Shown: positions 45,815-55,135, counted from the stretch's first letter. The stretch: 64,000 bases of DNA from Propionivibrio dicarboxylicus (GCF_900099695.1 NZ_FNCY01000007.1:124001-188000); one strand, 5' to 3'. Notes: generated from the letters alone by a model not told the origin. Made by a program: numbers and translations.

Positions 45815-46825
45815 TCAGGCAGCGAGCCAGTTCACCAGCCCGCCAATGACGATCAGATGGACGAAGAGCCCGGCGCCGAGGATCAGCGGACGCGGCCCGG
45901 CCTGACGCATGCGCGACAAACGCGTGTCGATGCCGAGCGAGGCCATCGCCGCCGTCAGGAGCAGCATGCCGATCAGGCGCAGCGCATCGACCAGCGCCGG
46001 CGGCAGGATCTGCAGCGAATTGACGCCGGCCATCGCGACGAAGACCAGCGCGAACCACGGAATCGGCAGCGGCGCCGAACGGCCCTGCCCGTCGGCGCGG
46101 CGCAGCGACAGGCCGAGCAGCAGCAGGAAGGGCACCAGCAGCATGACGCGGATCATCTTGGCGATGACGGCATTGCCGGCGACATCGCCGCCGATCGTGC
46201 TGCCGATGGCGACGACCTGCGCCACCTCATGCACGGTCGAGCCGACGAATATGCCAAAGTCAAAATGGCCGGCGCCGAGCCAGGCATAGATCAGAGGATA
46301 GAGCAGCATCGCCAGCGTGCCGAAGAGGACCACCGTGGCGACGGCGACGGTGCCCTTCTCGGCTGCGTGCGGATCGCGCGCCTGCAGCATCGGCAAGGTC
46401 GCCATCACTGCCGCGGCACCGCAGATGGCGCTACCGGCCGAGGCGAGCAGCACCGTTTCACGGTCCATGCCAAGTACATGACGGCCGAACCACCAGCCGA
46501 CCGCCAGCGTCAGCACCACCATCGCCACGTCGATGGCGATACCGGCGCTGCCGACCTGAGCGATCTGCTGCACGCTCAGGTTGAAGCCGTAGAGCGCGAC
46601 ACCGGCACGCAGCAGGCGCTTCTGCGCGAACGCCAGCCCCGGCTGGCAACGGCCGCCGGCAATCGCCGGCTTCAGATTGCCGAGCACGGCACCGATCAGG
46701 ATCGCCAGTGTCAGCGCGCTGACCCCGTAGCTGCCGATCCCGGTCATCCGGATCAGTCCATAGGACGTCGCCGCAATCAGGGAGACCAGCGCCAGGCCGG
46801 GCCACATCCGCAGGGGGTCGCGCAT
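45815..46825 (-). CDS. yeiH: YeiH family putative sulfate/anion exporter
   Basis: This is an inner-membrane protein of 336 residues with about nine hydrophobic segments, starting PGLALVSLIAATSYGL. Glycine-rich stretches SAICGAAAVMAT and GSTVHEVAQVVAIG are typical of the YeiH/UPF0324 family. Related proteins are linked to sulfate or sulfite export. It is divergent from a LysR-type regulator, the same pairing as E. coli yeiH/yeiE. Confidence 0.87.
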   Translation of the reverse strand: MRDPLRMWPGLALVSLIAATSYGLIRMTGIGSYGVSALTLAILIGAVLGNLKPAIAGGRCQPGLAFAQKRLLRAGVALYGFNLSVQQIAQVGSAGIAIDVAMVVLTLAVGWWFGRHVLGMDRETVLLASAGSAICGAAAVMATLPMLQARDPHAAEKGTVAVATVVLFGTLAMLLYPLIYAWLGAGHFDFGIFVGSTVHEVAQVVAIGSTIGGDVAGNAVIAKMIRVMLLVPFLLLLGLSLRRADGQGRSAPLPIPWFALVFVAMAGVNSLQILPPALVDALRLIGMLLLTAAMASLGIDTRLSRMRQAGPRPLILGAGLFVHLIVIGGLVNWLAA

Positions 46826-46918
46826 TTTCGTTCGCCTATTCAGAAAGATGGCAAACGATAGCGCCGCGCCTATAATCCGTAAAACGAATTATTTGAATTA
46901 CTTTAATCAATCCTGCTT

Positions 46919-47800
46919 ATGAAAATCACGCTGCGCCAACTTGAGATTTTCACCGCGATCGCCAGCCACGGCCACGTCACACGCGCCGCCGGCACCGTCG
47001 CGATGACCCAGTCGGCCGCCAGCATGGCGCTCGCCGAACTCGAACAGCAACTCGACACGCCGCTCTTCGACCGTATCGGGCGACAGCTGCGCCTCAACGA
47101 ATCCGGCCGCCAGCTGCTGCCGCGCGCGCTCGACGTACTCGACCGTGTCCGCGACATCGAGACCGCGACACGCCACGGCACGCTCGGCTTCGACCTGCAC
47201 CTGGGCGCCAGCCTGACCACCGGCAACCACCTGCTGCCGGGATTGCTGGCCGATCTGCGCACGCGCCACCCGCAAAGCCGGATTCGCCTCTCGCTGAAGA
47301 ACACCGAACAGGTCGTCGCCGACCTCACGCACTTCCGCATCGACCTCGGTTTCGTCGAAGGACCGGTGCAAGACGACCGGATCGTCCGCCATTTCTGGCA
47401 ACGCGACCGGCTCTGCGTCTTTGCCGCGGCCGATCACCCACTCGCCGGACGCGCTGCCACGCACGACGACCTGCGCCAGGCGATCTGGATCCTGCGCGAA
47501 CGCGGTTCCGGCACCCGCGACGTTTTCGACCGGGCCCGCGCCAACGCCGGGCTGCCGATCACCGCGGCCTTCGAACTCGAACAGCCGGAAGCGATCCGCC
47601 AGTGCGTGCGTGCCGGTCTCGGCCTCGGCTGCCTGTCGATTCTCGAACTCCGCGATGCCTTCCAGTCGGGCTGGCTGGCGCCGGTCGAGACGCATTTCCT
47701 CGACCTCGACCGCCAGTTTCAGGTGCTCATCCACCGCGACAAGCACCTGAGTCCCGGCATCCGCGCCATCCTGGCGCTGTGCGGGATCAACCCGGCCTAG
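46919..47800 (+). CDS. LysR-type regulator beside YeiH (YeiE/CysB-like)
   Basis: This is a DNA-binding regulator of 293 residues. The N-terminal helix-turn-helix (about 3-60) reads LRQLEIFTAIASHGHVTRAA and is followed by the two-lobed effector domain. Its start lies 93 bases from that of yeiH, so it probably controls that gene from the shared region, where AT-rich sequence (46880-46910) may hold the sites. The effector is unknown; the YeiE comparison suggests sulfite or sulfur metabolism. Confidence 0.85.
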   Translation: MKITLRQLEIFTAIASHGHVTRAAGTVAMTQSAASMALAELEQQLDTPLFDRIGRQLRLNESGRQLLPRALDVLDRVRDIETATRHGTLGFDLHLGASLTTGNHLLPGLLADLRTRHPQSRIRLSLKNTEQVVADLTHFRIDLGFVEGPVQDDRIVRHFWQRDRLCVFAAADHPLAGRAATHDDLRQAIWILRERGSGTRDVFDRARANAGLPITAAFELEQPEAIRQCVRAGLGLGCLSILELRDAFQSGWLAPVETHFLDLDRQFQVLIHRDKHLSPGIRAILALCGINPA

Positions 47801-47843
47801 CGGCGTTCGCCATCCAGCGCCTGATTGCGAACACCGCCAGCGC

Positions 47844-48152
47844 CTACTGGAAGAACTCCTCGAGCCGTTCGAACACCTCGTGGGCAGCGCCATGGCGTTG
47901 CACGCCGAGTACATCTTCGAGCTTCTCGACCTGGCGGACCATCTGTTCGAGGCGCTCGTCCTCCTTGACCAGCAGCCAAATGCGGCTGCGCGACCCGTCG
48001 CCGACCGGCATGCAGAGGATGCCCTCGACGTTGTAGGCGCGCCGCGAAAACAGGCCGACCACGTGCGACATGACCCCGGCATGGTTGTTGACGTCGAGTT
48101 CGAGCACCGTCGGGGCGAGGTCGCTCTTGCAGGCTTTGACAATCGAATTCAT
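47844..48152 (-). CDS. ilvN: Acetolactate synthase small subunit (short IlvN type)
   Basis: This is the regulatory subunit of acetolactate synthase. At 102 residues it is a single ACT domain of the short IlvN type, unlike IlvH with about 160. The start ELDVNNHAGVMSHVVGLFSRRAYNVEGI holds the residues that bind the feedback amino acid at the ACT interface. It follows ilvB by two bases. Confidence 0.92.
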   Translation of the reverse strand: MNSIVKACKSDLAPTVLELDVNNHAGVMSHVVGLFSRRAYNVEGILCMPVGDGSRSRIWLLVKEDERLEQMVRQVEKLEDVLGVQRHGAAHEVFERLEEFFQ

Positions 48153-48154
48153 GC

Positions 48155-49858
48155 TCAGTCTCCAATCATGTTCTTGTTGGCGCCGCCCGGCGCAACCATC
48201 GGCAGGACCTGTTCGTGGCGATCGATGCCGACATGGATCAGCATCGGCCCCGGCGTCGCCAGCGCCTGGCGCAGCGCCGCGCCCGGATCGTCGGCGTGGT
48301 CGAGATCGCAGGTCTGCCAGCCGAAGCCCTCGGCGACCTTGACGAAATCCGGCACGCCCTTGAACTTCGACGAGAAGATGCGCTTGCCATAGAACAGCGT
48401 CTGCTGCTGGAAGACGAGGCCGAGCGTCGCGTTGTTCATCAGCACGACCTTGACGTTGACGCCCTCCTCGGCCGCCGTCGCCAGTTCCTGGATATTCATC
48501 AGGATGCTGCCGTCACCGGAGAAGCAGACGACGGTACGTTCAGGTTCGGCGAGCGCGGCACCGATCGCCGTCGGCAGGCCGAAGCCCATCGTACCGAGGC
48601 CGCCGGAGGTGAGCCATTGGCGCGGACGGCGCAAGGGGTAGGCCTGCGCCACCCACATCTGGTGCTGGCCGACGTCGGTCGCCACCGTGGCCGAATCGCC
48701 GACCGCCTCGGCGACGGCGCGGATCAACCCGTAGGGCGAGCGCGGATCGTCGAGTCCCGGCATCTGCAAGGGATACGCCGCCTTCAGTTCGGCGACGCGG
48801 GCATGCCAATCGGCGCGCTCGGCCGCTTCGACCTGCGGCAGCAGGCGTTCGAGCACGGCGGCGACGTCACCGCGGATACCGACATGCGCGGTCTTGATCT
48901 TGTCGAGTTCGGAGTGGTCGATGTCGACGTGGATGATCTTCGCCCCCGGGCAGAACTCGGCGACCTTGCCGGTGGCGCGATCGTCGAAACGCGCGCCGAC
49001 GGCAATCAGCAGGTCGCACTCCTCCAGCACCAGGTTCGTGCAGCGCGCCGCGTGCATGCCGAGCATGCCAAGCGAGAGCGGATGATCGACCGGCATCGCG
49101 CCGAGCGCCATCAGCGTCATCACCGTCGGCAACTGGGCCGTTTCGGCGAGACGCAGGGCCTCCGCCGACGCGCCCGAATGGATGACGCCGCCGCCGAGAT
49201 ACAGCACCGGCCGCCGCGCCGCGTTGATCAGCGCCGCCGCCTGCGCGATCGGTTCCGGCTCGGGCGCGGGGGCCGCCAGCCGCCCGCCCGGGGCCGGCCA
49301 GGACTCGACGACGATGCGTTCGTTCTGGACGTCCTTCGGGATATCGACGAGCACCGGACCAGGACGCCCCGACACCGCCAGGCTGAAGGCCTTCGGGATC
49401 ACCTCGAGCAGTTCGCGCGCCGAGCCGACGAGAAAATTGTGCTTGGTGATCGGAATCGACAGCCCGTAGGTATCGACTTCCTGAAAGGCGTCGGTGCCGA
49501 TCAGCGAACTCGCGACCTGGCCGGTGATTGCCACCAACGGGATCGAATCGAGCTTGGCGTCGGCCACCGCCGTCAGGAGGTTGGCGGCGCCCGGCCCCGA
49601 AGTGGCGATGCAGACCGCCGCTTCGCCGGTGACGCGGGCCATGCCCTGGGCCATGAAACCGCCGCCCTGCTCGTGGCGGGCGAGGATGTGCTCGATCCGC
49701 GTCGACTGCGACAGCGCGTCATAGAAAGGCAGGATGGCACCGCCGGGAATGCCGGCAACGCGGCGTATGCCTTGCCGTTCGAGCAGGCGCACGACAATTT
49801 CGGCGCCGCTCAGGGTTTCTCCGGCGGCTTCGGGTGCTCCGGATCGATCGTGGTTCAT
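48155..49858 (-). CDS. ilvB: Acetolactate synthase large subunit
   Basis: This ThDP enzyme condenses pyruvate to acetolactate, or with 2-oxobutyrate, for valine, leucine and isoleucine. The catalytic Glu lies in ARHEQGGGFMAQG, and the ThDP-Mg site is GDGSILMNIQELATAAE. From the ATG at 49858, with AGGAGG upstream, it has 567 residues. The frame to 49909 lies upstream of that site and inside the attenuator. With the short IlvN and the Val/Leu-rich leader this resembles enterobacterial acetolactate synthase I. Confidence 0.95.
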   Translation of the reverse strand: MNHDRSGAPEAAGETLSGAEIVVRLLERQGIRRVAGIPGGAILPFYDALSQSTRIEHILARHEQGGGFMAQGMARVTGEAAVCIATSGPGAANLLTAVADAKLDSIPLVAITGQVASSLIGTDAFQEVDTYGLSIPITKHNFLVGSARELLEVIPKAFSLAVSGRPGPVLVDIPKDVQNERIVVESWPAPGGRLAAPAPEPEPIAQAAALINAARRPVLYLGGGVIHSGASAEALRLAETAQLPTVMTLMALGAMPVDHPLSLGMLGMHAARCTNLVLEECDLLIAVGARFDDRATGKVAEFCPGAKIIHVDIDHSELDKIKTAHVGIRGDVAAVLERLLPQVEAAERADWHARVAELKAAYPLQMPGLDDPRSPYGLIRAVAEAVGDSATVATDVGQHQMWVAQAYPLRRPRQWLTSGGLGTMGFGLPTAIGAALAEPERTVVCFSGDGSILMNIQELATAAEEGVNVKVVLMNNATLGLVFQQQTLFYGKRIFSSKFKGVPDFVKVAEGFGWQTCDLDHADDPGAALRQALATPGPMLIHVGIDRHEQVLPMVAPGGANKNMIGD

Positions 49859-49907
49859 GGACAACCTCCTTGCAGGGTGGGTGCCGGTTCCTTCCGATCG
49901 GGCGTCC

Positions 49908-49947
49908 AAAAAACAAACCCCCGCTCGGTCTGCACCGGCGGGGGTTT
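49908..49947 (-). terminator. Attenuator terminator upstream of ilvB
   Basis: On the minus strand AAACCCCCGC and GCGGGGGTTT pair with a 13-base loop, followed by GTTTTTT. It lies between the leader peptide stop (14 bases before) and the ilvB ATG (49 bases after), where an attenuator belongs. The competing antiterminator arm was not resolved. Confidence 0.8.
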
Positions 49948-49961
49948 TAGAATTCTGCGGC

Positions 49962-50126
49962 TTATCGGCCTTGCTGTCTTCTTGCCCTCTCCGGTGCGAT
50001 GCGTACCAGGCGTACTACGCTGACGAGGCGTACTACGGATAGGGCAGCGACCGAAACGACGAGCGCGAGCACCGGCATCGCCGAGGCGATAAACAGTGAA
50101 GACGCGTGCAAGTCGGAAACGGGCAT
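49962..50126 (-). CDS. ivbL: ilvB leader peptide (Val/Leu-rich)
   Basis: This open frame of 54 codons runs in the ilvB direction. Its second half, from Met17 on, holds 10 Val, 5 Leu and 1 Ile in 29 residues, ending SVVRLVSVVRLVRIAP. The codon pair GTA GTA with CGC CTn is duplicated six codons apart (plus-strand repeats at 50008-50018 and 50026-50036). Slow translation of these codons under low valine or leucine would favour read-through of the next hairpin. The start may be the ATG at 50126 or the one at 50078; neither has a strong ribosome site. Confidence 0.65.
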   Translation of the reverse strand: MPVSDLHASSLFIASAMPVLALVVSVAALSVVRLVSVVRLVRIAPERARRQQGR

Positions 50127-50293
50127 GATCGAAAGCTCGAAAATAAACAACGAGCGCCCATTAGAAACGAGATCAAACAAAAACACAACCACCTCGACAA
50201 CGCGGGTTTAGTCCGGCGCCGAACGCGGACGGACAAGGCCGGTCAAATTTGTTAGTCTCCGATTATCCCGACGTCTTTTTTCCGGCACCGACC
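50127..50293. other. Region between the ilvB leader and the antiporter gene
   Basis: This holds the ilv promoter region on the minus strand and the start region of the antiporter on the plus strand. It is AT-rich around 50140-50210. I did not find a clear -35/-10 pair and list no site. Confidence 0.4.
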
Positions 50294-51991
50294 ATGCACG
50301 AAAGCACCCCGCTCATCACCACCATCGCACTGGCCCTGGGTTTCGGCCTGATCCTCGGCTACCTCGCCGAGCGCATCAAGCTGCCGGCCTTGGTCGGCTA
50401 TCTGCTGGCTGGCGTGGTGATCGGTCCGCACACGCCGGGCGTCTTCGCCGACGTCAAGCTCGCCCACGAACTCGCCGAGATCGGCGTGATGCTGCTGATG
50501 TTCGGCGTCGGCCTGCATTTTTCGCTCGACGACTTGCGCCAGGTGCGCAAGATCGCCCTGCCCGGCGCCCTGCTGCAAATGGCCGCTGCGGCGACGCTGG
50601 GGACCGCGCTGGGCATCGCCTGGGGCTGGGCCTTCGGCGGTGCGCTGGTCTTCGGACTGTCGCTCTCGGTCGCCAGTACCGTCGTCCTGTTGCGCAGCCT
50701 CGAAGCCCGCGGCGTTCTCGATTCGATGAACGGACGCATCGCTGTCGGCTGGCTCATCGTCCAAGACCTTGTCATGGTCTTCGTGCTTGTCCTGCTGCCG
50801 CCGCTGGCCGGGCAACTCGGCGGCACTGCCGTCAGCCATGACGCCGGCTCGCCGCTCTGGCTGGAGCTGGCCAAGACGCTCGGCAAGGTCGCCTTGTTCA
50901 TCGTGTTGATGCTCGTCGCCGGCCGGCGCTTCGTGCCCAAGCTCTTGTGGCGCGTGGCGCGCACCGGCTCGCGCGAACTCTTCACCCTGAGCGTCATCGC
51001 CGCCGCCGTCAGCATTGCCTACGTCGCCTCGGGCCTGTTCTCCGTCTCCTTCGCGCTCGGTGCCTTCTTCGCCGGCATGGTGCTCGGCGAGTCCGACTTC
51101 AGCCACCGCGCCGCCGAAGAATCGCTGCCGCTGCGCGAAGCCTTCTCGGTGCTCTTCTTCGTTTCGGTCGGCATGCTCTTCGACCCGGCGATCCTGGTCG
51201 AACATCCGCTGCAGGTGCTCGCTGTGCTGGCGCTGATCGTCGTCATCAACCCGCTTGCCGCCGCGCTGATCGTCATTGTCTTCCGCTACCCGCTCAACAC
51301 CGCCTTGCTGATGCAGGCGGGACTCGCGCAGATCGGCGAATTCTCGTTCATCCTCGCCGGCCTCGGCATCAGCCTCGGGCTCCTGCCGATCGAGGGCCAG
51401 AACCTGATCCTCGCCGGCGCGCTGCTATCGATCACCGCCAACCAGATGATCTTCTCGCTGACCGGCCCCGCCCTCAAGTGGATCCGCGCCCGCTCGGCAC
51501 TGGCGCGCAAGCTCGAACGCAGCGACGACCCGCTGGCCGAACTGCCGATGAGCACCGACGAGAAATTCCTCTCCGGCCAGGTCGTCCTCGTCGGCTACGG
51601 CCGCGTCGGCCGGCGCATCGCCGCGACGCTGACCGACAAGGGCATCCCCTTCGTCGTCGCCGAGCAGAACCGCGAAACCGTCGAAGCGCTCCGCGCGCGC
51701 GGCTTCGCCGCCGTCTCGGGCAATGCCGCCGACCCGGCCGTGCTGATCCAGGCGCACATCGCCCGCGCCGGTCTCGTCGTCATCGCCGTCTCGGACACCT
51801 TCGAAGTGCGCCGCATGCTCGACACCGCGCGCACGCTCAACCCCGGCATCGAAGTCGTCGTACGCTGCGCCAATGATGAGGAAGCGACGCTGCTGGCGCA
51901 GGAAACCGCCGGCCGCTTCTTCCTCGGTGAAGCCGAACTCGCGCACAACATCAGCGCGCACATCCTCAACCGTTACGGCAAGTCCGTCTGA
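50294..51991 (+). CDS. CPA2-type K+/H+ antiporter with TrkA-N domain (KefB/YbaL-like)
   Basis: This inner-membrane antiporter has about 565 residues. A Na+/H+ exchanger domain with about 12 hydrophobic segments (about 5-395) includes GYLLAGVVIGPHTPG and QIGEFSFILAGLG. A cytoplasmic TrkA-N nucleotide-binding domain follows (about 428-545), with GYGRVGRRIA as the Rossmann loop. Members release potassium in exchange for protons under stress. I chose the ATG at 50294; a TTG at 50249 is in frame. No ribosome site is clear. fucU follows 14 bases after the stop. Confidence 0.9.
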   Translation: MHESTPLITTIALALGFGLILGYLAERIKLPALVGYLLAGVVIGPHTPGVFADVKLAHELAEIGVMLLMFGVGLHFSLDDLRQVRKIALPGALLQMAAAATLGTALGIAWGWAFGGALVFGLSLSVASTVVLLRSLEARGVLDSMNGRIAVGWLIVQDLVMVFVLVLLPPLAGQLGGTAVSHDAGSPLWLELAKTLGKVALFIVLMLVAGRRFVPKLLWRVARTGSRELFTLSVIAAAVSIAYVASGLFSVSFALGAFFAGMVLGESDFSHRAAEESLPLREAFSVLFFVSVGMLFDPAILVEHPLQVLAVLALIVVINPLAAALIVIVFRYPLNTALLMQAGLAQIGEFSFILAGLGISLGLLPIEGQNLILAGALLSITANQMIFSLTGPALKWIRARSALARKLERSDDPLAELPMSTDEKFLSGQVVLVGYGRVGRRIAATLTDKGIPFVVAEQNRETVEALRARGFAAVSGNAADPAVLIQAHIARAGLVVIAVSDTFEVRRMLDTARTLNPGIEVVVRCANDEEATLLAQETAGRFFLGEAELAHNISAHILNRYGKSV

Positions 51992-52005
51992 TCCGGAACC
52001 CCCCC

Positions 52006-52458
52006 ATGCTCAAAGGCATCCATCCGCTGCTCACGCCGGAGCTGCTCAAGGTCCTCGCCGAAATGGGCCACGACGAGGCAATCGTCCTCACCGACGCCAA
52101 CTTCAGCGCCATGCACGTCGCCGCCGGCAAGCCGCTGCTGCGCCTGCCCGGCATCGATATGCTGAGTGCAATCACCGCCGTCTGCTCGGTCTTCCCGCTC
52201 GCCGCCGACGTCGATTGTCCGGTCGCCTACATGCAAGTCGGCCAGACCGAAGCGCCCTACCGCAGCGCCTTGCAGCGCGAAGTCCTCGCCGCGCTGGCGG
52301 CGGACCTGCGGCCGGGCCAGGATGCCGAGGCGATCGAGCGCTTCGCTTTCTACGAACGCGCCCGCCGCGCCTATGCCGTCGTCGTGACCGGCGAACTGCA
52401 GCCCTACGGCAACTTCATCCTGCGCAAGGGCGTCATCGACGAAGCGCTACGCCCTTAA
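52006..52458 (+). CDS. fucU: RbsD/FucU family sugar mutarotase
   Basis: This cytoplasmic protein of 150 residues catalyses anomer exchange of fucose or a related sugar. It has MLKGIHPLLTPELLKVLAEMGHDE at the start with the catalytic His22, and YGNFILRKG at the end with the family Tyr. No fucose or ribose catabolic genes are nearby; it follows the antiporter gene by 14 bases and is probably made with it. The true sugar is unknown. Confidence 0.85.
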   Translation: MLKGIHPLLTPELLKVLAEMGHDEAIVLTDANFSAMHVAAGKPLLRLPGIDMLSAITAVCSVFPLAADVDCPVAYMQVGQTEAPYRSALQREVLAALAADLRPGQDAEAIERFAFYERARRAYAVVVTGELQPYGNFILRKGVIDEALRP

Positions 52459-52484
52459 GCGCCTATTTCGACGAAATAGGCGCT
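52458..52484. terminator. Perfect palindrome between fucU and pepN
   Basis: AGCGCCTATTTCG and CGAAATAGGCGCT form a perfect 13-pair stem around one base, overlapping the last base of the fucU stop. pepN ends 18 bases away on the other strand, so it may stop both transcripts, but neither side has a T run. The core CCTATTTCG also occurs in the palindrome at 40599-40664. Confidence 0.5.
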
Positions 52485-52501
52485 CAGCCAGACCCCGAGA
52501 T

Positions 52502-55135
52502 TCAGGCGCCGGTCACCTCGACCAGAGCCTTGTCGACCACCTCGAAGACATCGCGCGACAGCCCCGGACGCGCATGCAAGGCCGCCAACGCGGCGCGCGC
52601 ATGTGCCTGACGTGAGGTATCGAACTTACGCCAGCGGTCGAAGCAACGGGCGAGCCGCGCGGCGACCTGCGGATTGATCGCATCGAGATCGGCGATGCGC
52701 TCCGCGACAAAACGGTAGCCGCTGCCGTCGGCCGCGTGGAAATGGCGGTGATTGCCGCCGAAGGTGCGCAGCAGGGCATAGACCTTGTTGGGGTTCTTGA
52801 GATCGAAGGCCGCATGCGCCATCAGGCGCTCGACCCCTGCCAGCGTGTCGTCGCGACGGCTGCCGGCCTGAACCGCCAGCCATTTGTCGACGACCAGCGC
52901 CTCGTGCTGCCAGCGCGCGTAGAAAGCCGCCAGCGCCGTGTCGCCTTCATCGCCGCCTGCATTGGCAAGCGTCGCCAACGCCGCGAACTGGTCGGTCATG
53001 TTGTCCGCCTGCTCGAACTGGCGCAATGCCTGCGCACGGTAGCCGCCCCGATCGAGTTCGTTGAGGTAGCCGAGGCAGAGGTTGCGCAGACGCCGCCGGC
53101 CGGCGTCTGCCGTGTCGAACTGGTAAGCGCCCACGGGCGCCAGACGCTCGTAGAGTGCGAGGAAGTCATCTTCGAGCCCGGCGGCCAGCGCTCGCGCCAG
53201 CGCGTTGCGGGCGGCATGCAGCGCGTCGGGATCGACGACCGCCATGCGCTCGGCCAGCGTCGCTTCACCGGGCAGCGTCAGCGCCTCGGCAATGAAGGCC
53301 GGGTCGCTGTCGCTGAGCAAGACGGTCCGCGCCGCCGCGATCACGCCGGCCGGACACTCGGCAGCCTCGCCGCGCGCAAGCCGTGCCGCATTGGCGAGGA
53401 TCAGGTCGCCGAACAGGCGCTGCCCGGCTTCCCAGCGATTGAAGGGATCGCTGTCATGCGCCAGCAGATGCGCGAGTTCGCGTTCCTGATAATCGAAGTC
53501 GAGGACGACCGGCGCCGAGAAATTGCGCAGCAGCGAGGGCACCGGCGCCGCGTCGATGTTCTCGAAGACGAAGCTTTGCTCGTGGGTCGAGAACTGCAGG
53601 ATCGCCGTCGTGCGGCCGCCGCCAAGATCGAGATCGCGTCCGTCCGGTCCGAGCAGGCCGACGGCGACGGGGATCAGGCAGGGCGCCTTGTCGGGCTGTC
53701 CTGGCGTCGGCGGGCAGACCTGCGTCAGCGTCAGCGTGTAGCGGCGCGCCGCCGCGTCGTAACTGCCGCGAGCGCTCACTCTCGGCGTACCGGCCTGCCG
53801 GTACCAGGTCATGAACGGCGTGAAGTCTACGCCGCTGGCGTCGGCCATTGCCGCGACGAAGTCCTCGCAGGTCACCGCCTGGCCGTCGTGACGCGCGAAA
53901 TAGGTGTCCATGCCGCGGCGGAACGCGTCCTTGCCGATCAGCGTGTGGATCATGCGCACGACCTCGGCGCCCTTTTCATAGACGGTCGCCGTATAGAAAT
54001 TGTTGATCTCGACGTAGGTCGAAGGTCGCACCGGATGCGCCATCGGTCCCGCATCCTCGGGGAACTGCATGGCGCGCAGGCCGCGCACCTCGCGGATACG
54101 GGCGGTCTGGCGGCTGTGCGTGTCGGCGCCGAATTCCTGGTCGCGGAACACCGTCAGCCCTTCCTTGAGCGAGAGCTGGAACCAGTCGCGGCAGGTGACG
54201 CGATTACCGGTCCAGTTGTGGAAATATTCGTGCGCGACGACGCGGTCGATATTCTCGAAGTCGACGTCGGTGGCGACGTCGGCGCGCGCCAGCACATACT
54301 TGGTGTTGAAAATGTTGAGGCCCTTGTTCTCCATCGCGCCCATGTTGAAGTCGCCGACGGCGACGATCATGTAGTGGTCGAGATCGCATTCGAGCCCGAA
54401 GGTCGCCTCGTCCCAGCGCATCGACTTCTTCAGCGCCGCCATGGCGTGGCCGCACTGGTCGAGCTTGCCCGGCTCGACGAAAATGCCAAGCTGGACCTCG
54501 CGCCCGGAGGTCGTGCGGTAGGTGTCGCGCAGCACATCGAGCTTGGCGACGACCATGGCGAACAGATAGCTCGGCTTGCGGAAGGGATCGACCCAGGTGG
54601 CGAAATGCCGTCCGTCGGCCTCATCGCCCTGGGCGACCGGATTGCCATTGGCCAGCAGCACCGGATAGCTCGCCTTGTCGGCGTGCAAGGTCACCGTGTA
54701 GCAGGCCATCACGTCCGGCCGATCGGGAAACCAGGTGATGCGACGGAACCCCTGCGGCTCGCACTGGGTGAAATAGCCGTCCTTTGAACGATAAAAACCT
54801 GACAGCTGCGTATTCCGGTCGGGCTGGATGCGCACCTTCGTTTCGAGCGTAAAGCGCTCGGGCGGCGCGGTGATGACCAGCGACTCGTCGCCAAGCGTGT
54901 ACGCCGACGGCGACAAGGACTGCCCGTCGATCGCCAGCGACAGCGTCTCGAGTTCGGCGCCGTTCAGGCAGAGCGGCCCGGGCGCGACCTCCGGATTGCG
55001 CCGGACGGCCAAGGTGGCGCTGACCACCGTCCCGTCCGGGCGCAGATCGACATCGAGCGACACGGTATCGACCCACCAGGCCGGTGGCAGGTAATCCTTG
55101 AGAAACACGGGAGCGGGAGAAACAGCGGAAGTCAT
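52502..55135 (-). CDS. pepN: Aminopeptidase N
   Basis: This zinc metallopeptidase of the M1 family removes N-terminal residues from peptides in the cytoplasm. It has 877 residues, the GAMENKGLN substrate motif near 270, and the zinc site HEYFHNWTG near 297 with the downstream Glu in the KEGLTVFRD stretch. The C-terminal half is the helical PepN domain. It is complete, divergent from tpx and convergent with fucU. Confidence 0.97.
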   Translation of the reverse strand: MTSAVSPAPVFLKDYLPPAWWVDTVSLDVDLRPDGTVVSATLAVRRNPEVAPGPLCLNGAELETLSLAIDGQSLSPSAYTLGDESLVITAPPERFTLETKVRIQPDRNTQLSGFYRSKDGYFTQCEPQGFRRITWFPDRPDVMACYTVTLHADKASYPVLLANGNPVAQGDEADGRHFATWVDPFRKPSYLFAMVVAKLDVLRDTYRTTSGREVQLGIFVEPGKLDQCGHAMAALKKSMRWDEATFGLECDLDHYMIVAVGDFNMGAMENKGLNIFNTKYVLARADVATDVDFENIDRVVAHEYFHNWTGNRVTCRDWFQLSLKEGLTVFRDQEFGADTHSRQTARIREVRGLRAMQFPEDAGPMAHPVRPSTYVEINNFYTATVYEKGAEVVRMIHTLIGKDAFRRGMDTYFARHDGQAVTCEDFVAAMADASGVDFTPFMTWYRQAGTPRVSARGSYDAAARRYTLTLTQVCPPTPGQPDKAPCLIPVAVGLLGPDGRDLDLGGGRTTAILQFSTHEQSFVFENIDAAPVPSLLRNFSAPVVLDFDYQERELAHLLAHDSDPFNRWEAGQRLFGDLILANAARLARGEAAECPAGVIAAARTVLLSDSDPAFIAEALTLPGEATLAERMAVVDPDALHAARNALARALAAGLEDDFLALYERLAPVGAYQFDTADAGRRRLRNLCLGYLNELDRGGYRAQALRQFEQADNMTDQFAALATLANAGGDEGDTALAAFYARWQHEALVVDKWLAVQAGSRRDDTLAGVERLMAHAAFDLKNPNKVYALLRTFGGNHRHFHAADGSGYRFVAERIADLDAINPQVAARLARCFDRWRKFDTSRQAHARAALAALHARPGLSRDVFEVVDKALVEVTGA

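Noticed and set aside
48215-50023. Plus-strand open frame of 602 codons opposite ilvB
   Set aside because: It is antisense to ilvB and runs through the attenuator; the composition is like the other shadows.
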